IMG/VR virus record: IMGVR_UViG_3300047319_001382
Span: 1-45,539 of that record
Length of the DNA stretch: 45,539 nucleotides
From: a virus
Reading direction: 5' to 3' (one strand)
The translations under genes were made by a program, and so were the position numbers. The notes beneath the pieces were generated by a model that was not told the origin of the DNA, made no database searches, and was given only the letters and a program-made list of their open reading frames with translations. This document shows positions 30,496 through 38,265 of this stretch, piece by piece; position 1 is the first letter of the stretch; each line of letters opens with the position of its first letter.

Positions 30496-32054
30496 CAGGA
30501 CACCGCCGCGAGTTCACGAATGCGCGAGTTCGCCGACCGCATCTGTCCGGTGGGCGAGAGCATGGACTGGATCAGATCCTTGGCGCTGATCGTCTGGATG
30601 ATGAACGTGTCGCCACCGCTAGGACTGGTCGGAGCAGAGCTCACGATGTTTCCACCCGCGAGTTTCGAGCCGACGCCGCCGACGAACGGCGCGAGCGGTC
30701 CGGTGAACGGCGCGATGGCCAGCAAACCGAGACCGATGCCCATCTGCGCCGCGGATTGGATCACGTCGTCCAGGATGGACTTCATGAGGTGGTGGAACGC
30801 GGAGCCGATGCTCTCGGTGCCCAGAATCACGTTGGAGATCGTCGCTGAGATGCTGCTCGCCACGGCCTGCTCGGTCTGCTTCAAGGCCTCGGCGACGGCT
30901 TTACCCCTGATCGCCATCTCGTCCATGGCGGGATCGAACTTCTCCTTGATCACCTTGGTGGCCTCGAGGGTCGACATGTACACCTTGTCCCATGCCTTCG
31001 CGGCGTCCTCTGCGGCGTTCTTGCCGCCCTCGCCACGGAGCTTCATCTTGTCTGCGTCTGCGGCTCCCTTGATGTTGGGCAGGAGCGCGAAAATGCCGTG
31101 AAGATCGGGGAACAGATCCTCAGGCGGCGGCATCGTCGTCTTGGCCTTGGTCCCAGACGTCGTGGGGAATCCCTGGTCGGTCAACTGAACGCCGTGGGCG
31201 CCGGCCATGACCCGAGTCATCAGATCGCTGAATGCCTTGGCTGGATTGGCGACGATCTCAGCGATCGACTGGAAGACGTTGACGGTGGAGTCCCAGAACT
31301 TCTTCAGCGCTTCCTCCAGTTGCCTGATGATGTCGAGTAGGCCAGTGAGGCTCTGCAGGATCACGGTCGTCGGACCGACTGCGATCTGCGAGAACAACAG
31401 ACCCACTCCGGCCCAGGCGGCGTGCATGTCCTTGACGCTAGCGGTCAGGGCGGCCGTCTTGTTCACTGCGTCGTTGCCGATTATGGAGTTGAATATCCTG
31501 GCGCGGTCGGCGGTAGCGTCGAGGCCGTCCGCGATGTCCTTTGCGGAGCCGATCAACTCTCCGGCGCCGCGCCCCATCAAGGTCATCGCGTCGTTGGTTG
31601 CGTCGAACTGGTTGGTCGCGTCGGCGACGTGCTTGATCAGATCGGTGAACGCCGAGGCCGTGTCCGTGGTGTTCAGGTGGAGCTTCTCGACCAGCGGGTT
31701 GTGCAGGGCGATGTTTCTGTTGAGCTGCTGGAGTGAAATGTTCAGGCCTGAGGCGCTGCCGCCGCTGTCGATGATCGCCTGCTTGAGGAGTTGGTACTGC
31801 TGGATACTGAGGCCGGTGCGCCGGGACGAGTTCTCGAGCTGGGTCACGATCTCTTCGTAGTGGACCCCGGCGACGGCCAAGGACGTGGCGATCCCAGCTA
31901 CCGCCACGGCGACAGCTCCGAGCGGGCCGGCCGAGGCCACAGTCTCGGCGAGACCCTGGTTCATGCCCGTGATCTGCGAGGCGATCTTCTGGATCACCGC
32001 GCTAGACTCATCCTTGGCTCGGATGATGAACTCTACCGCTCCACCGTCTGCCAT
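30495..32054 (-). CDS. Tail tape measure protein
   Basis: The 519-residue protein has the tape-measure pattern: N-terminal coiled region (FIIRAKDESSAVIQKIASQI), hydrophobic Gly/Ala segments (GPLGAVAVAVAGIATSLAVAG; MGIGLGLLAIAPFTGPLAPF), and long amphipathic helices. At the usual 0.15 nm per residue it predicts a tail near 80 nm, short for a siphovirus. It follows the chaperone genes and precedes tail-tip genes, with TGATG couplings at both ends. Confidence 0.85.
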   Translation of the reverse strand: MADGGAVEFIIRAKDESSAVIQKIASQITGMNQGLAETVASAGPLGAVAVAVAGIATSLAVAGVHYEEIVTQLENSSRRTGLSIQQYQLLKQAIIDSGGSASGLNISLQQLNRNIALHNPLVEKLHLNTTDTASAFTDLIKHVADATNQFDATNDAMTLMGRGAGELIGSAKDIADGLDATADRARIFNSIIGNDAVNKTAALTASVKDMHAAWAGVGLLFSQIAVGPTTVILQSLTGLLDIIRQLEEALKKFWDSTVNVFQSIAEIVANPAKAFSDLMTRVMAGAHGVQLTDQGFPTTSGTKAKTTMPPPEDLFPDLHGIFALLPNIKGAADADKMKLRGEGGKNAAEDAAKAWDKVYMSTLEATKVIKEKFDPAMDEMAIRGKAVAEALKQTEQAVASSISATISNVILGTESIGSAFHHLMKSILDDVIQSAAQMGIGLGLLAIAPFTGPLAPFVGGVGSKLAGGNIVSSAPTSPSGGDTFIIQTISAKDLIQSMLSPTGQMRSANSRIRELAAVS

Positions 32055-32341
32055 CAGCCCACCTCGTGCAGGATCATCTTCAGGGTAGCGATCACTCGAG
32101 CGATGCCCAAGTCGTCTCCCTCGCTGCAGGAACTCATCGCCAACCTGAACATCGTGTCAACGTAGATGTCGTGAGCCCTCATCACCGTGAAGTCGAATGC
32201 GAGCTGCCCAGCCTCACTGCACTTGAGCCTCATCAGGCTTGCCGGCGACTTCCGTCTGGCCCGCGCCATTCTCCACAGCTCCCACGCCGCCAGGGCTCCC
32301 TTCTCCCCCTCCATCATGAAAGGAAGCTTCCTTGGCGGCAC
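32054..32341 (-). CDS. Tail assembly chaperone, second frame (T-like part)
   Basis: This frame overlaps the 3' end of the first chaperone gene by 128 nt and carries a helical domain (AAWELWRMARARRKSPASLM, VRVIATLKM-like IARVIATLKMILHEVG). Its own starts (GTG 32341, ATG 32317 or 32314) are possible, but the arrangement matches the gpG/gpGT pattern, in which it is made as an extension of the upstream product by frameshift. A GGA-GGG-GGA string at 32304-32312 allows a +1 (or -2) shift, giving a 228-residue fusion. Confidence 0.65.
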   Translation of the reverse strand: MPPRKLPFMMEGEKGALAAWELWRMARARRKSPASLMRLKCSEAGQLAFDFTVMRAHDIYVDTMFRLAMSSCSEGDDLGIARVIATLKMILHEVG

Positions 32342-32741
32342 CTCCGACGCCGCTCAGTTCAAGGACGGCGTTGACCAGCGACAACCTCTCCTCGAGCCTG
32401 ATGAAGCGGGCATCGATGCTGCCCTGGACCTTGTGTGCGTCGTCGAAGTGGAACGCCGGCCGGATCGTCGGGTTGCCCTCGGCGTCGGCGAGCGCCGTGC
32501 CGGCGTGGATCAACTCCGGAGTCATCGCCTCGGCGATCCTCATGACTTCCATCGGGTCTCGTTCCCTCAGTTTGTCGCCGTCGGCACTCCTGAGTCCAGG
32601 CATGCCGTACATCTTGGCCAGCGTCAACTCGTCGATCGGCTCGCAGTAGATCTTCACGGGCTCGCCCGACTTCGTCTTGAGATACTGGAGCGTGACGATC
32701 CTGGTGGGGATCGCCACGTCCTCAGCCTTGGTGACGTCCAT
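32214..32741 (-). CDS. Tail assembly chaperone, first frame (G-like)
   Basis: The 175-residue protein lies between the tail tube and tape measure genes, as gpG-type chaperones do. It contains a beta-helical N-terminal region (RIVTLQYLKTKSGEPVKIYC), a helical centre (ALTP-type MTPELIHAGTALAD) and a Gly-rich low-complexity end (EASFHDGGGEGSPGG) that lies in the overlap. It should coat the tape measure during tail assembly. ATG 32741 has only a weak Shine-Dalgarno match. Confidence 0.7.
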   Translation of the reverse strand: MDVTKAEDVAIPTRIVTLQYLKTKSGEPVKIYCEPIDELTLAKMYGMPGLRSADGDKLRERDPMEVMRIAEAMTPELIHAGTALADAEGNPTIRPAFHFDDAHKVQGSIDARFIRLEERLSLVNAVLELSGVGGAAKEASFHDGGGEGSPGGVGAVENGAGQTEVAGKPDEAQVQ

Positions 32742-32768
32742 TCTTTGAACCCGCCTTTCAGATTGGAC

Positions 32769-34016
32769 CTAGGGGAGAATGACCTCGCTGCCGCGAATCC
32801 TCACGACCATCGCCGCGGTGTCGACCGAGTCGTAGAAACCTTCCCACGTCGCGGTCGACATCAGGCGACCCCAGCGGTCGATCGGGGCCGACATGTCGAC
32901 CAGGTTGGCGCTGTTCATCCTGATCTCGAGCTCGCGGTTGGTATTGAAGTTCACGTTGCCACTGACCAGCGACGTCAGGGCGCCGCCGGCGTTGTTGGCG
33001 ACGGTCACGGTGCCGACTGCCACGATCGTCACATAGGTCCCGGGCGGGAACACGCCGTTGCCGGTGTCGATGTACATACCGACCTTCACGCCGTTGGCCC
33101 CGAAGTCGAAGGCAGCTCGCGTGATCGTGGTCGCACCGGCACCGCTGACGTTGCAGGTGGTGATCGGAGTCGTAGAGATCTGAGTCGGGGACTGGAAGAT
33201 CAACTTCGGTGACCCAACGGTGAACGCTCTCGCCTGCTGCCACTGGGAGACCGAGTTGTACTCCTGGGTGAACTTGATCTTGCCGACGACCACATCGTCG
33301 CGAATCGGCTCGTCCATGAGGAGCGAGCCCAGATACACGCGATCCTCGACGTGCGGACCCTCGAACGTCGCCTCGAACTGGGTGATGCGGAGGTTCAACT
33401 GGGAGTCGGTCGTGCCGTCATCGACCTGGACTGCCTGGTGGAACAGTACCGGGAACAGGTTGGGCAGACCGAGACCGCCGGTGGCGTTGTAACCGACTCC
33501 GCCGTTGTTGTCGACGTCGCGCGCGACCACGCTCAGGTCGATCATGAGGATGCCGTCGTCGCCCGTGCTGGCGCTGCCCTTGACCGTGATCCCCACGATC
33601 TTCAGACCGTTGACGTGGACCACCTTGCCGGCAGGGAGATCGCCGTACCCAAGCTCGATCGAGTAGCTGTTGAGAGTGAGGCCTTCCTTGAACGTGTCGT
33701 CCAGGGCCGGCGTGAGCGTCGCGCTGCTGGCGTAGGTGCCGAACGCCGCTCGGAAGATCTCCTTCAAGCCCTCGTAGTTCGCCCTCAGCGTGAGCGTACC
33801 CTTGTAGTAGATCGGCCCCTGGTAGAGGGCTCGCCTGGACAGGTTTCCCCACAGCGACTTGTCGTGGATCACCGCAATCTGCGGCGCCAGGTTCCAGGAC
33901 ACGAGCTCGAGCCTGTACTTGTACGTCCCGGCGGGCGCAGTGAAGACGCCGAAGGCGCTTTCCTTCGCGCCGAGCTGGATGAAGGACTTATTACCGAACG
34001 CAGGAATCGGCGACAT
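32769..34016 (-). CDS. Major tail tube protein
   Basis: The 415-residue protein precedes the chaperones and follows the tail terminator, the standard position of the tube protein. It has an N-terminal FIQLGAKESAFGVFTAP, a tube-like strand pattern (YYKGTLTLRANYEGLKEIFR, NLRITQFEATFEGP) and a distinct beta insertion (about 285-365, TITRAAFDFGANGVKVGMY... TVTVANNAGG), possibly an Ig-like decoration. ATG 34016 has AAGGAGG with a 6-nt spacer, the strongest RBS in the block, fitting a high-copy virion protein. Confidence 0.8.
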   Translation of the reverse strand: MSPIPAFGNKSFIQLGAKESAFGVFTAPAGTYKYRLELVSWNLAPQIAVIHDKSLWGNLSRRALYQGPIYYKGTLTLRANYEGLKEIFRAAFGTYASSATLTPALDDTFKEGLTLNSYSIELGYGDLPAGKVVHVNGLKIVGITVKGSASTGDDGILMIDLSVVARDVDNNGGVGYNATGGLGLPNLFPVLFHQAVQVDDGTTDSQLNLRITQFEATFEGPHVEDRVYLGSLLMDEPIRDDVVVGKIKFTQEYNSVSQWQQARAFTVGSPKLIFQSPTQISTTPITTCNVSGAGATTITRAAFDFGANGVKVGMYIDTGNGVFPPGTYVTIVAVGTVTVANNAGGALTSLVSGNVNFNTNRELEIRMNSANLVDMSAPIDRWGRLMSTATWEGFYDSVDTAAMVVRIRGSEVILP

Positions 34017-34027
34017 CGCGGACCTCC

Positions 34028-34477
34028 TTAGGGGTTCGAGTCCGTCGTCTGATAGTCGATCTGGATCTGCTGCAGACCAATCCAGACGCCGCCCGACGTC
34101 ATCGAGTTGTTGAAAGAGAAGTTAGTCGGGAACGGAACCGCCTCGAACATGGTCGTGAAGGTCGACACGGCTGCATACACCGCCCTCAACACGTCTGCCT
34201 TGATGCTGAGGACGTCGCTCTGCTCGCGAGCGCAGATCCAGACGTTGAAGGTCGAGCGCCACCTATGGCTGCCACTCGGAGTGGGCGGTGATCCTGGCTC
34301 AGTCGACATCACCTGGGCGAACACCTTGGAGACGCCGGTGGGCAGGGTGATCGCGGCCCCGGGCACGCCCTCCTCGATGCTGCTCGGTTGAGTGAGCCAG
34401 TTCGGCGGACCCACGATCGCGTTGAGCTGGACCAGGAGCTGGTCGAAGACCCGATTCTCGAAGGCGTCAAGGGGCAT
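34028..34477 (-). CDS. Tail terminator protein candidate
   Basis: The 149-residue product has the size and layout of gpU-type tail terminators: an N-terminal helix (AFENRVFDQLLVQLNAIV), a strand with WRSTFNVWICAREQ, a helix (LSIKADVLRAVYAAVSTF) and a C-terminal strand (GVWIGLQQIQIDYQT). It lies just upstream of the tail tube gene. ATG 34477 overlaps the previous gene by 11 nt and lacks a clear ribosome-binding site, so coupling is likely. Confidence 0.7.
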   Translation of the reverse strand: MPLDAFENRVFDQLLVQLNAIVGPPNWLTQPSSIEEGVPGAAITLPTGVSKVFAQVMSTEPGSPPTPSGSHRWRSTFNVWICAREQSDVLSIKADVLRAVYAAVSTFTTMFEAVPFPTNFSFNNSMTSGGVWIGLQQIQIDYQTTDSNP

Positions 34478-35489
34478 AGATCGCTCGGAACTGAGGCATC
34501 GAGAACCAGGCGTTGATCGAGCCCAGGTTGTTGGAGCCAGTGCAGACGAAGAGGCCGAAGTGAACGCCGTCGCCGCCGGCCTCGAAGTCTGGATACTCCG
34601 TCGCCAGGCTCTGACCAAGGAGGACGCCGTCAGCGAACGCGCTGACGACCTGGGCCGTCGGGTCGAACTCCATCTCGAGGTAGACGCCATGAGGCGCGAG
34701 AGGAGCGAGGCTGTATGACCTCACGACGGCGTTTGAACCGTCGCTCCTTCCGACGACGAACTCGATCGTCCCATCGGGCGTCGGCACGATCCTCAGCTGG
34801 GCTACTGCGATCCCAGGGGCACTCGGGAAAGGCGGAAACTGCATCCATGATCCGACCTCGATGCCGGCGCACGTGGTGGCGGTCTGATTCGCGACCTCGT
34901 ACGGTCCGACGAAGCAGCCGACGCGCCTCTTGAAGTTCGTGAACGTCCCGGTCCTGATCTCGAACGGCTCGTCATCGTTGAAGCCGATCAGGGAGTACTC
35001 GATCCACTTGTTCGCGCCTGGATTCGCCGTCGTGACCTTGAGCGACCCAGATCCAGGGAACGACGCGAAAGCTCCAGGCGTCGCCCTCAAGATCGTCGGC
35101 GCCTGGTTGAGCGGCGAGAAGAAGAATGTCCGCTGGTTGAAGTACTGGTCGATGAGTGCCATGACCTGATCGTTGGTCATGTCATCTGCCTCCTGGAACG
35201 CCACGAACGACTCGACGATGTTGCCGTCTACGCGCTTCTTGGTGATCAAGACCTTGTGGATGCCACCGTCGAACGTGATCAGCGTCCCCTCGTCGATGTC
35301 GACCGAGAACGCGTCGGACCTGGTGATGACCTTGATCAGTCTGCACGGGAAAGCCGCCGTCCCGTTGTCGTACTGATTGAGACGATCGTACTTGTCGATG
35401 ATCGCGAACCCGGTCTCCGCGCCGATCGCGATCGGCTTGCCGGAGTTCTTGATCATGAAGTCGATGTCTGACGGAGAAGTGGTGATCAC
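34467..35489 (-). CDS. Neck-type adhesin: head-closure-like domain fused to lectin-like domain
   Basis: The 340-residue protein has an N-terminal domain of about 110 residues (DIDFMIKNSG, GFAIIDKYD, LIKVITRSDAFS, LITFDGGIHKV, VDGNIVESFVAFQE) that is clearly homologous to the N-terminus of the protein at 36293-37576. The domain resembles head-tail joining (gpFII-like) proteins, which fits its place between capsid and tail terminator. The C-terminal 200 residues look like a concanavalin-type jelly roll (WIEYSLIGFNDDEPFEIRTG, GVYLEMEFDPTAQVVSAFADG). It may be a neck-mounted adhesin. GTG 35489 abuts the upstream stop. Confidence 0.65.
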   Translation of the reverse strand: MITTSPSDIDFMIKNSGKPIAIGAETGFAIIDKYDRLNQYDNGTAAFPCRLIKVITRSDAFSVDIDEGTLITFDGGIHKVLITKKRVDGNIVESFVAFQEADDMTNDQVMALIDQYFNQRTFFFSPLNQAPTILRATPGAFASFPGSGSLKVTTANPGANKWIEYSLIGFNDDEPFEIRTGTFTNFKRRVGCFVGPYEVANQTATTCAGIEVGSWMQFPPFPSAPGIAVAQLRIVPTPDGTIEFVVGRSDGSNAVVRSYSLAPLAPHGVYLEMEFDPTAQVVSAFADGVLLGQSLATEYPDFEAGGDGVHFGLFVCTGSNNLGSINAWFSMPQFRAIYAP

Positions 35490-36296
35490 TCACGGGCTCC
35501 CCACCGGGAACGGCGTCAGGTTGGGTCTCGCGTACATGCCGATGAGATCGAAGGACGTGTCGTTTCCCGCGAGGTTGTTGGAATTCGACAGACCCGCCTG
35601 CGGAGCCATGAAGGCTGTCTGGGCGGGCATGGTGGCGCCGACGTTCTGAGTGCGGAGCAGCGACTGGGACAGGACGTCGACCAGGTAGGTCACGATGACA
35701 TTCTGGTTCGGGTTGCAGATCATCACGAACTCATAGACGGTGTTCAGAGAGATCGTCAGAGGCAATGGAGTACCGTTCGACAGCAGCATCGGCGTCTTCG
35801 TGAAGTGGGTGTTGCCGCCAGTGCCGTCGATCGTCAGGATCGACATGCTCCCGAGGTCCGTGTCGTCGAACCACAGGCCCACGCTGTTGATGGAGCCGAC
35901 TGCGGACGAGGCGGCCTGGCACACGCCGTTGCCGCCGGAGCCGACCAGCTGGGAGAGACCGACGAACATGCGGATCGACATCGGGGACGGCGCCGCGGAG
36001 ATGAAGAACCTGGCGGAGAAGTAGAACCCGCCGCGACTCGCGGCGTTGCCTCTCCAGAACTTGCGATCGCTGGCCAAAGTCGGGTGAGTCCCGATCTCCA
36101 GGTTCGCGATCCCGCCAGGACCGATGAAGTTGGTGCGCGGGAACTGGGTAGTGAACCCCGCTCCGAGCGCAGGGCTCGTCATCGTGACGCCGATACTCGT
36201 TGACCACGACGGCACAGACGGGCCGAAACTCGTGGGTGAGAAGATCGTCGGAGCCTCGTGCATGATCGCGGGCTCGAAGATGCTGGGTTTGTTCAT
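35490..36296 (-). CDS. Lectin-like structural protein
   Basis: The 268-residue protein has an N-terminal Pro-rich strip (FEPAIMHEAPTIFSPTSFGP) and a jelly-roll-like domain (FWRGNAASRGGFYFSARFFIS, SIRMFVGLSQLVGSGG, GLWFDDTDLG, TVYEFVMICNPNQNVIVTY) of the kind found in phage tail fibre and adhesin tips. It lacks the head-closure-like domain of both neighbours and is placed between them. ATG 36296 overlaps the upstream stop as ATGA. It is likely a virion surface protein. Confidence 0.6.
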   Translation of the reverse strand: MNKPSIFEPAIMHEAPTIFSPTSFGPSVPSWSTSIGVTMTSPALGAGFTTQFPRTNFIGPGGIANLEIGTHPTLASDRKFWRGNAASRGGFYFSARFFISAAPSPMSIRMFVGLSQLVGSGGNGVCQAASSAVGSINSVGLWFDDTDLGSMSILTIDGTGGNTHFTKTPMLLSNGTPLPLTISLNTVYEFVMICNPNQNVIVTYLVDVLSQSLLRTQNVGATMPAQTAFMAPQAGLSNSNNLAGNDTSFDLIGMYARPNLTPFPVGSP

Positions 36297-37576
36297 CGCG
36301 AGTAGTCCTCGATCCAACTACCGACGTTGACCAGGTGGTTGACTCCCTGGCTGATGTTCTGGCTCGTCTCAGCGACTCTGCAGACGCCCGCGGCGCCCCA
36401 GCCCTCGAAGCGGTTCTCCTCGTAGCGCCCGCTGGCGCAACCGGCCATCAGGAAGCCGTGGACCGCGGAACCCTTGAGGAAGTTGTTGCCGATGATACGG
36501 ACGCTGTTCACGTTCTCGAACTCAACAATGTTGTTGATCGCCACGTCCGTAGGATCGCGCTCGAAGTCGACGCCCAGGATAGCCACGACGCCGCAGTTCT
36601 CGGCGTAGAACTCACCGCCGACCGGGACCCCCAGGACGATTGAGCCGTTGCTCTCCATGTTCCCGCCGTTGAACTCGGCGACCGTGCACGACGTCGTGAT
36701 CTTCACGCCGTAGAGAGCGTTCTGGACGAACGAGCACATGTCGAACTTGAGGGTCGTGTTCCCCTCGGCTCCGGTCGAGTCCACGAGCAACCCCTGGCCG
36801 GTGCAGAACGCGACCGTCAGTTGCTCTGCGAGCAGGACGCCGGCGGCGTCCAGCTGGATGCCGTCGACAGGACCGTCGCCAGCCCCATTGAAGCTCGCGC
36901 CCACGAAGACGTGGTTGAACCAGCACCTGGGGGTGAAGGTGCCGCCGTTGTAGATCCTCATGGCGTACGCGGCGCCTGGAGGCCTCATGAAGAGCTTGCT
37001 GAAGCCGACCGACGACGAGGCGTTGAGGATCGGGGAGCCGATGCCGCTGATGGAGCCGCCCATGCCGAAGATCTCGATGGGCTTGGTGATCACCAGGGGC
37101 GTCGAGGGGTTCAGGGGGTTCGCGTAGTAGGTCGCGTCACCGATGGCGATCGTGCCGCCCGACGCCGGCAGCGAGTCGTGGACGGCCTGGAGGCCGTCTC
37201 CCGGATTGACCGAGATGACTGCTGGCGTCATGCTGGCGATGATCGCTCGCACCTGGGCTTCGGTCACGATCGCGGGCTCCTGGTAGACCACGAACGACTC
37301 GCAGAGCTCGCCGTCATTCGTGATCGCCGTCTTGACTACGCCATACACACCACCGTTGAATGAGAGCTGGTCTCCGACCACGATCTGGCTGAACGCCGAC
37401 GTCTTGGTGGTCACCTTGACTAGGTTGCCGGTGAACTCCCCGATGTCGATGTCGAGAACCGTCTCGTCGTAGTCGTCAACGATGCCATAGCCTGACTCCT
37501 CGTCTCGCTGCCCACGCGCGACGAGCACGCCGGAATCTTTGATGATGAAGTCGATGTCCGGCGTGCTGTCGAACAT
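36293..37576 (-). CDS. Neck-type adhesin: head-closure-like domain fused to beta-helix
   Basis: The 427-residue protein shares the N-terminal domain of the 34467-35489 product (DIDFIIKDSG, YGIVDDYDE, LVKVTTKTSAFS, LSFNGGVYGVV, ITNDGELCESFVVYQE). From about residue 125 the sequence changes to a right-handed beta-helix start (VNPGDGLQAVHDSLPASGGT) with repeated short strands and turns (DGIQLDAAG, GVKITTSCTVAEFNGG, NIVEFENVNSVRIIGNNF), the fold of tailspike depolymerases. Thus a probable joining domain carries a spike-like module. ATG 37576 has an AAAGG leader. Confidence 0.65.
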   Translation of the reverse strand: MFDSTPDIDFIIKDSGVLVARGQRDEESGYGIVDDYDETVLDIDIGEFTGNLVKVTTKTSAFSQIVVGDQLSFNGGVYGVVKTAITNDGELCESFVVYQEPAIVTEAQVRAIIASMTPAVISVNPGDGLQAVHDSLPASGGTIAIGDATYYANPLNPSTPLVITKPIEIFGMGGSISGIGSPILNASSSVGFSKLFMRPPGAAYAMRIYNGGTFTPRCWFNHVFVGASFNGAGDGPVDGIQLDAAGVLLAEQLTVAFCTGQGLLVDSTGAEGNTTLKFDMCSFVQNALYGVKITTSCTVAEFNGGNMESNGSIVLGVPVGGEFYAENCGVVAILGVDFERDPTDVAINNIVEFENVNSVRIIGNNFLKGSAVHGFLMAGCASGRYEENRFEGWGAAGVCRVAETSQNISQGVNHLVNVGSWIEDYSR

Positions 37577-37601
37577 GGTGGGGGCCTTTGCGCCCTCTTT
37601 G

Positions 37602-37976
37602 CTACCGGACCTTCAGGATGCCGGTCGCCGTGACCGCCACCAAGATGCTGGTGCCCGCAAACGTGTTGGTGTAGCGGATGAACCTCTGGCACAACGCCGT
37701 GTCGAGCGCGAGGATCTGCACTGAGTTGCCCGTGGTGACCGTCGAGAACGCCGCGCCGGTCACGTCGGTCCACACGGAGTTGTCGGGGCTGGACTGAATC
37801 TTGCCCGCCAACGTGCCGCCGACCTGGGCACCGCAGTTCTGGGTGACATGCAGGATGCCGTCGAAGTCGGTGATGTCGACTCCGGCCGGCGTGATGACGC
37901 CCGTGACGCTCTGGGCGTTGACCAACTGTGCAGCCAGCTGGAACAGCGCGGCCGCACTACCAGTTGCAGGGGACAT
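37602..37976 (-). CDS. Small beta-rich head protein, decoration candidate
   Basis: The 124-residue protein lies two genes after the capsid gene. It is a compact beta protein (ITDFDGILHVTQNCGAQ, GKIQSSPDNSVWTDVTG, RFIRYTNTFAGTSILVAV) resembling small phage head proteins encoded next to capsid genes. ATG 37976 has AAGGAG with a 6-nt spacer, suggesting strong expression. Its role as capsid decoration is inferred from position. Confidence 0.55.
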   Translation of the reverse strand: MSPATGSAAALFQLAAQLVNAQSVTGVITPAGVDITDFDGILHVTQNCGAQVGGTLAGKIQSSPDNSVWTDVTGAAFSTVTTGNSVQILALDTALCQRFIRYTNTFAGTSILVAVTATGILKVR

Positions 37977-38003
37977 CTGTCTCTCCTTGGTTGAGGGCCG
38001 CTG

Positions 38004-38219
38004 CTACTTCTTGCCTCGCTTCTTCTCCTCCGCCTGCTCGCTCTCCTCGTGAGGAGGAGGCGGCGTCTCCGCCACCTCCTCCTTCACCTCGATCGCGGAG
38101 CCCTGGCGGATGAAGAGTCTGCCCATGTACTCGTCGATTTCCACGATCTCGCCGGGGAAGACACTCTTCGAGCCCACGCTGAACCCGAAACCCTCGGGTC
38201 CGATGACCTTGATCTTCAT
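38004..38219 (-). CDS. Small SH3-like head protein
   Basis: The 71-residue protein starts MKIKVIGPEGFGFSVGSKS and forms a small barrel-like module (VFPGEIVEIDEYMGRLFIRQGSAIEV), followed by an acidic then basic charged tail (EEVAETPPPPHEESEQAEEKK). Such short proteins next to the capsid gene often are decoration or stabilising proteins. ATG 38219 has AGGAGG 7 nt upstream. No specific family is assigned. Confidence 0.6.
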   Translation of the reverse strand: MKIKVIGPEGFGFSVGSKSVFPGEIVEIDEYMGRLFIRQGSAIEVKEEVAETPPPPHEESEQAEEKKRGKK

Positions 38220-38265
38220 CGTCCGACCTCCTGGAACTTCGAAACCCTGGAGCACCACGGCCGAC

